Below, piece by piece: positions 25,313-33,166 of a stretch of 64,000 nucleotides of DNA. A program made the position numbers and the translations under genes. Below the pieces are notes generated by a model. The model worked only from the letters and a program-made list of their open reading frames with translations. It was not told the DNA's origin and did no database searches. The DNA comes from Mangrovihabitans endophyticus (GTDB taxonomy: Bacteria > Actinomycetota > Actinomycetes > Mycobacteriales > Micromonosporaceae), in the NCBI RefSeq assembly GCF_014646155.1, contig NZ_BMMX01000002.1, positions 1-64,000 of the forward strand, written 5' to 3'. Positions within the stretch are counted from its first letter, which is position 1; each line of letters opens with the position of its first letter.

Positions 25313-26740
25313 TCAGTCGACGGACCGGGCGGCCGCGATCCGGTCCTTCATCGCGGCCAGTTCCTGGACGCCGTAGTGCCGGCCGGACCGCACGACGCCG
25401 ACGACGCGGTGCAGGTTGGCGGCGGCGGCGACCGGGTTGGCGTCGAGCAGCACGAGGTCGGCGTTGCGGCCCGGTTCGACGGTGCCCATGGTGTCGGTGG
25501 CGGCCAGAAACTCGGCCGCGTCGACGGTCAGCATCTGCAGAAGCCGCAGCGGCGCCAGCCCGGCCTCGGCGAGCAGGTCGATCTCGTCGTGCAGCGCGGC
25601 CCCCGGGATCACCCAGACGGCTCCGGAGGAATCGGTGCCGACCAGCATCCGTACGCCGGAATCCGCGAAGATCCGGGTCAGCTCGTACTCGTACCGGTGC
25701 GACCGGGCGAGGGTCTCCCGCTGCCCGGCGGTGAACCTGCCGAACCGGGCGACCGCGCCGTCCCACGCCTTGCGGGCGGACGGTGCGACGTACCGCAGAT
25801 CCGGGTCCGCGGCGAACCCCGGATCGTCGCACAGCTTGCTGGTCTTCTGCCGGATCAGCGTGGGCACATGCCAGGTGCCGTCGGCGGCGAACCGTTCGGC
25901 GAGCCGGCGGGCGTGGTCGCGGTCGAAGGTCCGCACCGCGTGGTCGAGGATGTCGACGTCCGCGGCCTTGTTCAGATTGACCGGATTGATCACCACGCGC
26001 CGCATGATCCGCTCGGCGAGTTTCTCGGCGAGCGGGAGCCGCACGGAGGGCAGGGTGAGCCGCTGACGGGCGCCGGCCGCCCGCTGGATGGCGTCCTCCT
26101 CCGCCGAGCAGCACGCCAGCACGCCCAGCCCGGACCCGAAGTGCTCGATGGAGCGCATGCCGATCCGGGACGCCCGCAGCACGTCGATCCCGCCGGGCAG
26201 ATGGCCGACGATCGGCACGCCCAGGCGCAGCGCCTCCGCTTGGGCGTCGAAGAACCGTTCCCTGGTCATCGCGGCCGACTTGACGAAATCGGCGCCCGCG
26301 GCAACCTGTTCGCGCACCGTCGCGGCGGCCCGTTCCGGGGTGCCGGTGTTCAGCATGGTCAGCAACGGGCCGGGCATGGCGAGCAGGGCCGGCGACGCCT
26401 CGGGCAGGCGCAGGCGGCCGTCGGCTCGCGCTCGCAGCAGGTTCAGGTCGCCGTGCATCTGCCGGAAGCCGGTGATGCCGTGGGCGAGCATCAGTTCCAG
26501 GGTGGCCGCGACGTCGCCGCCGCGGCCCAGCGGGTGCGCGTGCATGTCGTTGTAGCCGGGCACGACATAGCGGCCCGGGGCGTCCACGATCCGCGCCCCG
26601 GCCGGATGCGCGACGTCCCGGCCGACCTCGGTGATGACGCCGAGGTCGGCCCGCACGTCCACATCGGAGCGCAGCGAGCCGTCTCGGGTGTCCACCACCG
26701 TGACACGGCGCAGCACCACAGTGGACGAGGCTTCGGTCAT
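25313..26740 (-). CDS. Metal-dependent amidohydrolase (imidazolonepropionase-like)
   Basis: The 475-residue protein is a TIM-barrel amidohydrolase. Its first strand has the metal motif NDMHAHP (HxH), other landmarks are VPIVGHLPGG and SIEHFGSG, and the last active-site Asp is in VGTDSSG. The sequence opens and closes as a urease-like composite barrel (VVLRRVTVVDTRDG..., GRNADLVLLDANP). No signal peptide is present. It overlaps the preceding amidohydrolase gene by 4 bp (ATGA), so both form one operon, presumably hydrolysing consecutive bonds of one compound. The substrate is unknown. Confidence 0.88.
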   Translation of the reverse strand: MTEASSTVVLRRVTVVDTRDGSLRSDVDVRADLGVITEVGRDVAHPAGARIVDAPGRYVVPGYNDMHAHPLGRGGDVAATLELMLAHGITGFRQMHGDLNLLRARADGRLRLPEASPALLAMPGPLLTMLNTGTPERAAATVREQVAAGADFVKSAAMTRERFFDAQAEALRLGVPIVGHLPGGIDVLRASRIGMRSIEHFGSGLGVLACCSAEEDAIQRAAGARQRLTLPSVRLPLAEKLAERIMRRVVINPVNLNKAADVDILDHAVRTFDRDHARRLAERFAADGTWHVPTLIRQKTSKLCDDPGFAADPDLRYVAPSARKAWDGAVARFGRFTAGQRETLARSHRYEYELTRIFADSGVRMLVGTDSSGAVWVIPGAALHDEIDLLAEAGLAPLRLLQMLTVDAAEFLAATDTMGTVEPGRNADLVLLDANPVAAAANLHRVVGVVRSGRHYGVQELAAMKDRIAAARSVD

Positions 26741-27696
26741 GCGGTACCTCCGGAGAGCAGGCGGCGGGCGTTGCGGGTGGTCAGGTCGCGCCAGGTGGCA
26801 CCGTCGGCCGGCGGTCCGGCGGTGTCGATCGACCGGATCTGGTCCAGCACCAGGTCGGGCGGCGTCCAGCAGTAGTCGCTGCCGTACACGACCTGTCGCG
26901 TGCCGACCACCGCGTCGAGCGCGGGCATCTGCCGCGGGAAGGGCGTGCCCGCCATGTCGAACCAGAACCGGCCCAGTTGGTCGGCCACGGTGGCCTCGTC
27001 CGGTGTGCCGGCGCTCAGCACCTGCCGGAACAGCTCCATCCGGTCGGTCAGCAGCGGCAGCACGCCGCCGCCGTGGGTGAGAATCCACCGGATCCGCGGG
27101 AAGCGGGCGAGCACACCCGCGAGCATCAGGTCGGCGGCGGCGCGGGCGGTGTCGAACAGGAACTCGAGCATCGGGCGAGGCCGGTTGCCGGTGACCGCTT
27201 CCGCGTACGGCGGGGACGTCGGATGCACGAAGACCAGCGCGTCCCGGCGGTCGAGCTGGTGCCACAGCGGGTCCAGGCGGGCGTCGCCGAGGTAGCGCCC
27301 CCGGTGGTTGCTCTCCACCAGCACACCGTCCGATCCCCGTACGTCCAGCGCGTCCGCGACCTCCGCTACGGAGGCTTCCACGTCGGGCAGCGGCAGCGCG
27401 GCGAAATGGCCGAATCGATCCGGGTGCCGGTCGCGCACGGCCGCACCGGCGTCATTGACGGCTCGGGCGAGCGCGGCGGCGGCGAGGTCGTCGCCGAAAT
27501 GCACGCCGGGCGAGGACACCGACAGGTACGCCTTGTCGATGCCGCCGCGGTCCATCAGGGCGAGATGGGCCTCGGCGCTCCAGCCGGGCCAGCCGGGCAT
27601 CCCGTCCGGATGGTCGATGCCAGCCGCCCGAGCCGCGGCCACGTACTCCTCGGTGACGAAATGGGCGTGTACGTCGATCAGTCCGGTTCGGGTCAT
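26737..27696 (-). CDS. Amidohydrolase 2 family protein (ACMSD-like decarboxylase/hydrolase)
   Basis: The 319-residue protein belongs to the amidohydrolase_2 group related to 2-amino-3-carboxymuconate semialdehyde decarboxylase. It has IDVHAHFV (HxH) at the start, VFVHPTSPPY, ILTHGGGVLPLL, and the metal-binding VVYGSDYCWTPP. These enzymes perform metal-dependent non-oxidative decarboxylation or hydrolysis of aromatic-derived acids. ATG 27696 has AGGAAA in front. It is the first gene of a two-gene operon, divergent from an IclR regulator, a family that often controls aromatic catabolism. Confidence 0.88.
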   Translation of the reverse strand: MTRTGLIDVHAHFVTEEYVAAARAAGIDHPDGMPGWPGWSAEAHLALMDRGGIDKAYLSVSSPGVHFGDDLAAAALARAVNDAGAAVRDRHPDRFGHFAALPLPDVEASVAEVADALDVRGSDGVLVESNHRGRYLGDARLDPLWHQLDRRDALVFVHPTSPPYAEAVTGNRPRPMLEFLFDTARAAADLMLAGVLARFPRIRWILTHGGGVLPLLTDRMELFRQVLSAGTPDEATVADQLGRFWFDMAGTPFPRQMPALDAVVGTRQVVYGSDYCWTPPDLVLDQIRSIDTAGPPADGATWRDLTTRNARRLLSGGTA

Positions 27697-27717
27697 GGTT
27701 TCCTCGTCGCTGCGTTC

Positions 27718-27762
27718 GGATGTGCCGGGCTCGGATGCGCCGGGTCCGGAGGTGCCGGGCTC
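27718..27762. repeat. 15-bp tandem repeat in the amidohydrolase/IclR intergenic region
   Basis: Three units of the form GGATGTGCCGGGCTC follow head to tail (27718-27732, 27733-27747, 27748-27762), with a partial fourth. They lie between the divergent starts at 27696 and 27830, close to where a regulator would bind, but they could also be simple slippage. Confidence 0.8.
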
Positions 27763-27829
27763 GGATGTGTGCGACGGTAGGAACACCGGCCGACTGCCGG
27801 CACCGCCCATGCCGATGATCGGAACACGC

Positions 27830-28648
27830 ATGTCCGAGCGAGCCTCCTCGCCGCGGCGTGGTGGCCGCCCGCCTCGGGGCGACGCCGTGATCGAACGGGC
27901 GTTCGCGCTGCTCGCCACGTTCGACTCCGGCCACCCCGCGCAGTCCCTCGCCGACCTCGCCCGGCGCAGCGGCATCCCCCGCAGCAGCGCGCTGCGGCTC
28001 GCCCGCACCCTGATCGGCGTCGGCGCCCTGGAACGCCTCGACGACGGGCGGTTCGTGGTCGGCGTGCGCCTGCTGGAGATCGCATCGCTGGCCCCGCGTG
28101 GCCACGGGCTGCGCGCGGTGGCCATGCCGCACATGGAGGATCTGTTCCACGTGACCCGCCAGCACGTGCTGCTCGCGGTGCGCGAGGGTGACGAGGCGCT
28201 GCTCGTCGAACGGCTGTCCGCCCGCGACGCCAGCCCGGCGCGTTACCGGGTCGGCGGGCGCCTGCCGCTGACCTCGACCGGTGTCGGCCTGGTCTTGCTC
28301 GCGCACGCGCCGGCCGACCTGCAGGAACAGGTCGTCGCTGCCTACCGCCCGGACGTGCGCCGGGGTGACGACATCGACACCCCGGAGGATCTGCGGCGGA
28401 CGCTTGCCGAAATCCGGCGGGGCGGGTACGCCCTGGGGCGGCAGACGCGGCCGTGGGCGATGGGCACGGTGGCGGCGCCGGTGCACGGGCCGGGCGGCGT
28501 GGTGGCGGCGCTGTCGATCGTCATGCCGAGCGCGGAGCTCGACGGTTCCGCGTACGGGCCGGCGGTGCAGGCGGCGGCGCGCGCGATCTCCCGGCGGATG
28601 GTGGCGGTCCCGTTGCCGGAGGAACTCCTGCCCCCGCCTCGCGGCTGA
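27830..28648 (+). CDS. IclR-family transcriptional regulator
   Basis: The 272-residue protein has a winged helix (VIERAFALLATFDSGHPAQSLADLARRSGIPRSSALRLARTL) followed by an IclR effector domain (GLRAVAMPHMEDLFHVTRQHVLLAVREGDEALLVERL..., PLTSTGVGLVLLAHAP, YALGRQTRPWAMGTVAAPVHGPGG). It is divergent from the amidohydrolase operon and is its probable regulator. GGAA lies upstream of the ATG. An earlier in-frame ATG at 27809 is possible. The effector is unknown. Confidence 0.92.
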   Translation: MSERASSPRRGGRPPRGDAVIERAFALLATFDSGHPAQSLADLARRSGIPRSSALRLARTLIGVGALERLDDGRFVVGVRLLEIASLAPRGHGLRAVAMPHMEDLFHVTRQHVLLAVREGDEALLVERLSARDASPARYRVGGRLPLTSTGVGLVLLAHAPADLQEQVVAAYRPDVRRGDDIDTPEDLRRTLAEIRRGGYALGRQTRPWAMGTVAAPVHGPGGVVAALSIVMPSAELDGSAYGPAVQAAARAISRRMVAVPLPEELLPPPRG

Positions 28649-28664
28649 GGCGGACCTGGCCTTG

Positions 28665-29075
28665 TCAGAGTCGGGCGGTCCATTCCGAGAGATCGCCGCC
28701 GGGGCCACAGACCACCTTGAATCCTGCGGGTCCCGCCACGGTCCACGCCTCAAATTGCGGATCGGCGGAGACCACCACGCGGGAGCCGCCGTTCAGGTCG
28801 ATCCGCAACGCGCCGCTCTCCTCCGCGACGGCCGCCGTCACCTCGTCGCCGGTCAGTGCGTCCAGAGCGGCCTCGCCCCCGTCCGCCCCCGGCTGCACGT
28901 CGTACTCAATGCCGTGCGTCCGCACGCGCATCGGCGATTCGACGCGCACCTCGTAGCCGCCGCTGACCGTGAACGCAATCGTGTAACCGAACTCATGGCC
29001 GAGAATCCGCTGCCCGGCAAAACCAAGATCCATCATCACCAACCCTGCGGAGTAAGCGCATCTTCCCGCTGTCAT
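28665..29075 (-). CDS. DUF6188-like small protein
   Basis: The 136-residue protein resembles, from memory, small actinobacterial proteins of the DUF6188 type. It has GFAGQRILGHEFGYTIAFTVSGGYEVRVESPMRVRT at the start, an acidic middle, and FKVVCGPGGDLSEWTA at the end. No signal peptide or metal motif is visible. Its first ATG overlaps the last base of the TetR stop codon (TGATG), which would couple translation. However, starts at 29039-29033 (GTG, ATG, ATG) fit the domain better and have AGGG upstream. Function unknown. Confidence 0.7.
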   Translation of the reverse strand: MTAGRCAYSAGLVMMDLGFAGQRILGHEFGYTIAFTVSGGYEVRVESPMRVRTHGIEYDVQPGADGGEAALDALTGDEVTAAVAEESGALRIDLNGGSRVVVSADPQFEAWTVAGPAGFKVVCGPGGDLSEWTARL

Positions 29076-29668
29076 CAGTGCTGGGGCTTGCCCGGGGCCG
29101 GGTGTGGGGGCGCGGCGTCCGCCGCCACCGTCAGCATGTCCGCCGCGCTCTGTGACAGCAGCCGGGCGAAATCGGCCTGCTCGTCCGCCAGGTAGCGTTC
29201 GATCGTCAGGCGTAGCACCGCCGCGCCGACGTCCACCGCCAGGCGGGCCGCCTGGCGGTCATGACCGCGGCGGGTCAGCGCCGCGGTCAGCGTCTCGGAC
29301 AGCCACGCCTGCTTGATCAGCTCGCGCTCCTGCAGCGGCGGATTCGCCGCGATGATCGCCGCGCGCTCGCACAGGTAGGCGCGCGGCCGGAGTACCTGCG
29401 GGGTGACCGCGAACGCGGCCAGCAACGTGGGCAGCGCGCCGGTCCCGGCCGGGACGGCATCGATCGCGGCGAGGAATTTCTCCGCCAGCTCGTCGCCGGC
29501 GAACAGCACCTCACGCTTGTCGGCGAACCACCGATAGAACGATCGCTCGGTGAGGTTCGCGCGCTGCGCGATCTGCGCCACCGTGGTCCGGTCGTATCCC
29601 TGCTCGGTGAACAGGTCGAGGGCCGCCCGTTCGAGCCGGCCGCGGGCGTTGCCCTCCCATCGCGCCAT
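29075..29668 (-). CDS. TetR-family regulator of the divergent oxidoreductase
   Basis: The 197-residue regulator has a TetR helix-turn-helix (RAALDLFTEQGYDRTTVAQIAQRANLTERSFYRWFADKREVLF). The 115-bp gap to the divergent oxidoreductase gene contains two strong palindromes (29681-29700 and 29718-29738) sharing the half-site CGACAG. Autoregulation and repression of the oxidoreductase are therefore likely. The next gene overlaps its stop codon by one base. Confidence 0.92.
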   Translation of the reverse strand: MARWEGNARGRLERAALDLFTEQGYDRTTVAQIAQRANLTERSFYRWFADKREVLFAGDELAEKFLAAIDAVPAGTGALPTLLAAFAVTPQVLRPRAYLCERAAIIAANPPLQERELIKQAWLSETLTAALTRRGHDRQAARLAVDVGAAVLRLTIERYLADEQADFARLLSQSAADMLTVAADAAPPHPAPGKPQH

Positions 29669-29680
29669 CCCGTGAGCATA

Positions 29681-29738
29681 GCGACAGCAGATGCTGTCGT
29701 CACTTTGCTAGGGTCGGTGACGACAGGTTCTGTCGTCA
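29681..29738. promoter_or_regulatory. Pair of TetR operators with ACGACAG/CTGTCGT half-sites
   Basis: Site 1 is GCGACAGCAGATGCTGTCGT (29681-29700), an imperfect 20-bp palindrome. Site 2 is TGACGACAG, a 3-base spacer, CTGTCGTCA (29718-29738), a perfect 9-bp inverted repeat. Both lie between the divergent TetR and oxidoreductase starts and share the same half-site, so they are almost certainly its operators. Confidence 0.85.
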
Positions 29739-29783
29739 CTATCGCCGGCACCCCCTCGCGCCGGCGTCCGGGAGGGAACTCAG

Positions 29784-30707
29784 ATGCGCACCCTTCGCTT
29801 CCGCGAATACGGAAAACCGCTGGACGTCCTGCGGATCGAGGACATCGATCCACCCACGCCCGGACCGGCTCAGATTCGCATCGCCGTGCAGACATGCGGG
29901 CTCACCCCGGCGGACTGGGCCCTGTGCGGCGGGCTCTTCGCCGGCGATCTGCCGCGCGGGATCGGGCTCGAAGTCGCCGGTACGGTCGATGCGCTCGGCG
30001 ACGACGTGACAGGCGTGGCGCTCGGCGACCCGGTGCTCGGCCCCGCCCCGTTCACCGGGCCGAGCGCCGGCGCCTCCGAGCAGGCGCTGCTGGACATGTG
30101 GTTTCCCCGCCCCACGGCTCTCGACCCGGCAGACGCCGCGGCGCTGCCGATGGCGGTCGAGACGGCGTACCGGGGCCTGGATCAGCTCGGCGTGCCCGCC
30201 GGGAGCACCGTGCTGGTGCACGGCGCCGGCACCACGGTCGGCTATGCCGCGGTGCAGATGGCGCTGCAGCGCGGCGCTCGGGTCATCGCCACCGTCGGCA
30301 CGACGTACGCCGATGCCCTGCGCGCCGCCGGGGCGGAGGTCACCGGATACGGCGACGGCATGCCGGACCGGGTGCGCGAGATGGCGGGCGGCCCGGTCGA
30401 CCTGGTCCTCGACACGGCACCGTTCAGCAACGCGCTGGCCGCCCTCGTGCGTACCGTCTCCGCGCCGGACCACGTGCTGACGTTCAGCGGCGCCGCCACG
30501 GCCCGGGGATTCGGCGTGCGGAGCGCCTTCGACGCCGACGCCGGGCCGCTGCGCCCCGACGTCATCGGCGAGTACGCCCGGCTGGCCGCGCAGGGACGCT
30601 TCGCGGTGCCGGTGGCCCGTACGTACCCGCTGGAGGACTGGCGTTCAGCGGCCGAGCGCAGCCAGTCCGGGCAGGCGCGGGGCAAGCTGATCCTGACGAT
30701 CGGCTGA
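29784..30707 (+). CDS. Zinc-independent quinone oxidoreductase-like MDR enzyme
   Basis: The 307-residue protein belongs to the medium-chain dehydrogenase/reductase superfamily, quinone reductase branch. It has GLTPADWALCGGLFAG, GLEVAGTVDALGDDVTG, and a Rossmann motif VLVHGAGTTVGYAAVQMAL that binds NADPH. No catalytic or structural zinc cysteines are present. It probably reduces quinones or enones. GGGAGG precedes the ATG by 7 bases. The divergent TetR with two operators suggests induction by a reactive or toxic compound. Confidence 0.9.
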   Translation: MRTLRFREYGKPLDVLRIEDIDPPTPGPAQIRIAVQTCGLTPADWALCGGLFAGDLPRGIGLEVAGTVDALGDDVTGVALGDPVLGPAPFTGPSAGASEQALLDMWFPRPTALDPADAAALPMAVETAYRGLDQLGVPAGSTVLVHGAGTTVGYAAVQMALQRGARVIATVGTTYADALRAAGAEVTGYGDGMPDRVREMAGGPVDLVLDTAPFSNALAALVRTVSAPDHVLTFSGAATARGFGVRSAFDADAGPLRPDVIGEYARLAAQGRFAVPVARTYPLEDWRSAAERSQSGQARGKLILTIG

Positions 30708-30732
30708 CCATCGCGGGCGCGGGCGGCCCTGT

Positions 30733-31476
30733 TCAGCCGCCCGCCGGCACCGCGATGTCGGGCTGTTCCGGGCCGTGCGGGATGTCGATGCGTTCCTCCC
30801 CCGTGCGCAAGGCACGCAGGATGACCCGGCCGACGTACTCGGGGCGATGCGCGACCATGCCCGGGCGCGGAAGCGGCGCACCCGGAAGGTACCGTCCCCC
30901 GCCGAACTCCGTGGCCGTGACGGAGGGCAGCACCAGCGACACCTGGACGCCGTCGGTGGCCAGTTCCTTGCGGGCCACCTCGGTGAGCATGTTGACGGCG
31001 GCCTTGGATGCGGCGTACGCGCCGACGCCCGGCGGGGCGATCCGGGTGGTGCCCGAGCTGACGGTGACGATGCGGCCCGCCTGCTGCGCGCGCATCACCG
31101 GCAGGACCGCCTGAATCGCGGTGACCACGCTGACCACGTTCAGGTTCAGCAGGTCCAGATAGGCGGCCGGGTCAACCTCCTCCAGCGAGTGGTGAAAGCT
31201 CGCCCCCGCGTTCACGACGTAGCCGTCCACCCGGCCGTGCCGGTCCATCGCGGCCCGCACCAGCGCGTGCTGCTGCTTGGCGTCGGTCACATCGGTCGGC
31301 ACCGCGAGCGCACCGTCGAGTTCGTCGCTGAGCGCGGCGAGGCGATCGGCCCGGCGAGCGGCGAGCACCGGCCGGGCGCCGGCCTCGTGCAGCAGCCGGG
31401 CGGTGGCCGCGCCGATGCCGGACGAGCTGCCGGTGACGATGACGACCTTGCCGGTCAGGTCGAGGAGTTCAGGCAC
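30733..31476 (-). CDS. Short-chain dehydrogenase/reductase
   Basis: The 247-residue protein has the cofactor motif VTGSSSGIGAATA (TGxxxGxG), NAG at VVNAGASF, and the catalytic Ser-Tyr-Lys set in VTVSSGTTRIAPPGVGAYAASKAAV. It is a classical SDR using NAD(P)H on an unknown alcohol or ketone. GTG 31476 is chosen because the SDR domain starts there and AGGA precedes it; the open frame upstream has no SDR sequence. It is convergent with the oxidoreductase gene. Confidence 0.9.
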   Translation of the reverse strand: MPELLDLTGKVVIVTGSSSGIGAATARLLHEAGARPVLAARRADRLAALSDELDGALAVPTDVTDAKQQHALVRAAMDRHGRVDGYVVNAGASFHHSLEEVDPAAYLDLLNLNVVSVVTAIQAVLPVMRAQQAGRIVTVSSGTTRIAPPGVGAYAASKAAVNMLTEVARKELATDGVQVSLVLPSVTATEFGGGRYLPGAPLPRPGMVAHRPEYVGRVILRALRTGEERIDIPHGPEQPDIAVPAGG

Positions 31477-31592
31477 CCGGCCATCCTGCCACCGACGGCG
31501 GAATGCGAGGCCGGTGGGGAACTTTGTGGACGGAAACGGCGACCAGTGGGCAGATGACCGTTCCGTCCCCGTTCCCCATGCCGAGGTCGCCG

Positions 31593-33023
31593 ATGTCCAC
31601 CACCGCTCAGCCCACCGCAGCGTCGCGCCCACCGCGCACCGCCGGCCGCAGCTTCGGGCCGCTGCTGCTGCGGCTGCACTTCTACGCCGGCCTTTTCGTC
31701 GCCCCGTTCCTGCTGCTGGCAGCGTTGTCCGGGCTGCTGTACGTGTTCACCCCGCAACTGGAGAAGGCGGTGTACGCCCACGAACTCACGGTCGCACCGG
31801 GCGGCCCGATGCGGCCGTTGTCCGAGCAGCTCGCCGCGGCCAGGGCGACCCACCCCGGGGGCGCGATCGTCGCGGTCCGCCCGGGCAGTGACGAGACGAC
31901 CACCCAGGTCGACTTCACCGCGCCAGGGTTGGATGACGAGCACAAACAGACCGTGTATGTGAACCCGCACAACGCCCGCGTCACCGGGCAGCTCACCACC
32001 TGGTGGGCGGCGACGCCCCTGCGTACCTGGTTCGACGACCTGCACACCAACCTCCAACTCGGCACGGTCGGCTACTACTACTCCGAGTTCGCCGCCAGTT
32101 GGCTGTGGGTCCTCGCGCTGGGCGGCGTCGCGTTGTGGTGGCGACGTCAACGCGGCAAGCGGATGTTCCGGCCGGATCTGGCCGCGAAGAAGGGCGTACG
32201 CCGCACCCGCGGCTGGCACGCCTCCACCGGCCTGTGGCTGTCCGTCGGACTGCTCTTCCTCTCGGCCACCGGGCTGACCTGGTCGAACCTCGCGGGCGCC
32301 AACTTCGGCGCGGCGGTCGACGCCCTGCACGGGAGCCGGCCCGCGGTGTCCACCGAACTGGGCGGCACCACATCGGCCGGCGGCGGCCATCATCACGGCA
32401 CCGCCTCGGCGGGCGCCGGCACGGCCTCCGATCCGGCCGCGATCGATGACGTGATGCGGGTGGCCGCCGCCAACGGCATCGACGGTCCGGTCACGGTCAC
32501 CCTCCCCGAAGACGCGCACACCGCGTGGACCGTCATGCAGGAGGACGGTGTCTGGCCGCTGCGCCGGGACAGCATCGCGGTCGACGCGTCCACCGGTGCG
32601 ATCGTGGACCGGATCGACTTCGCCGACTGGCCGCTGATGGCCAAGTTCACCCAGTGGGGCATCTACGCGCACATGGGCGACCTGTTCGGCCTGGCCAACC
32701 AGATCCTGCTCGCCGCCCTGGCGCTCGGCCTGCTCTGCGTCATCGTCTGGGGTTACCGGATGTGGTGGCAGCGCCGCCCCACCCGCACCGACCGCCGCGC
32801 GGTGGTCGGTGCGCCCCCGGCCGGCCGCGGCGCCTGGCGGCAAGTTCCCGTCTGGGGCATCGCCGTGGGTGTGCCCGTCGCCCTTGTGCTCGCGCTCGCG
32901 ATCCCACTGTTCGGCATTCCGCTGGCCGGATTCCTGCTGGCCGACATCGCGATCGGCCGGTTCGGCCGGGGCGCAGGGCCGTCCGCCGAGGTGCCGGTGT
33001 CGCCAGCGCCGGCCGGGCGGTGA
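31593..33023 (+). CDS. PepSY-associated membrane protein (iron uptake-linked type)
   Basis: The 476-residue protein has the PepSY-TM plan: an N-terminal helix (LLLRLHFYAGLFVAPFLLLAALSGLLYVF), extracytoplasmic PepSY-like domains, central helices with paired histidines (DDLHTNLQLG, GWHASTGLWLS), and C-terminal helices. A His-rich GGGHHHG loop could bind metal. Proteins of this family often sit with siderophore or heme systems and may be ferric reductases, but no such neighbours are present here. GAGG lies 5 bases before ATG 31593. Confidence 0.87.
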   Translation: MSTTAQPTAASRPPRTAGRSFGPLLLRLHFYAGLFVAPFLLLAALSGLLYVFTPQLEKAVYAHELTVAPGGPMRPLSEQLAAARATHPGGAIVAVRPGSDETTTQVDFTAPGLDDEHKQTVYVNPHNARVTGQLTTWWAATPLRTWFDDLHTNLQLGTVGYYYSEFAASWLWVLALGGVALWWRRQRGKRMFRPDLAAKKGVRRTRGWHASTGLWLSVGLLFLSATGLTWSNLAGANFGAAVDALHGSRPAVSTELGGTTSAGGGHHHGTASAGAGTASDPAAIDDVMRVAAANGIDGPVTVTLPEDAHTAWTVMQEDGVWPLRRDSIAVDASTGAIVDRIDFADWPLMAKFTQWGIYAHMGDLFGLANQILLAALALGLLCVIVWGYRMWWQRRPTRTDRRAVVGAPPAGRGAWRQVPVWGIAVGVPVALVLALAIPLFGIPLAGFLLADIAIGRFGRGAGPSAEVPVSPAPAGR

Positions 33024-33043
33024 TGCCCGGTCATTATGGGGCG

Positions 33044-33085
33044 ACCGGCGTTCCGTGCCCGGTGTCGGATCTGGGACGCCGGTCT
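33044..33085 (+). terminator. Hairpin after the PepSY gene
   Basis: GACCGGCGT (33044-33052) pairs perfectly with ACGCCGGTC (33077-33085), with further partial pairing in the 24-base loop. TTGCC follows. It lies 20 bp after the PepSY stop codon. Confidence 0.55.
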
Positions 33086-33166
33086 TGCCGATCGGTGTCG
33101 CGCACCGCGAGATGAGATATCTACGTCCATCGAAGGCGTACGGGGTCTCGGGGAGGCGGGGACGGC

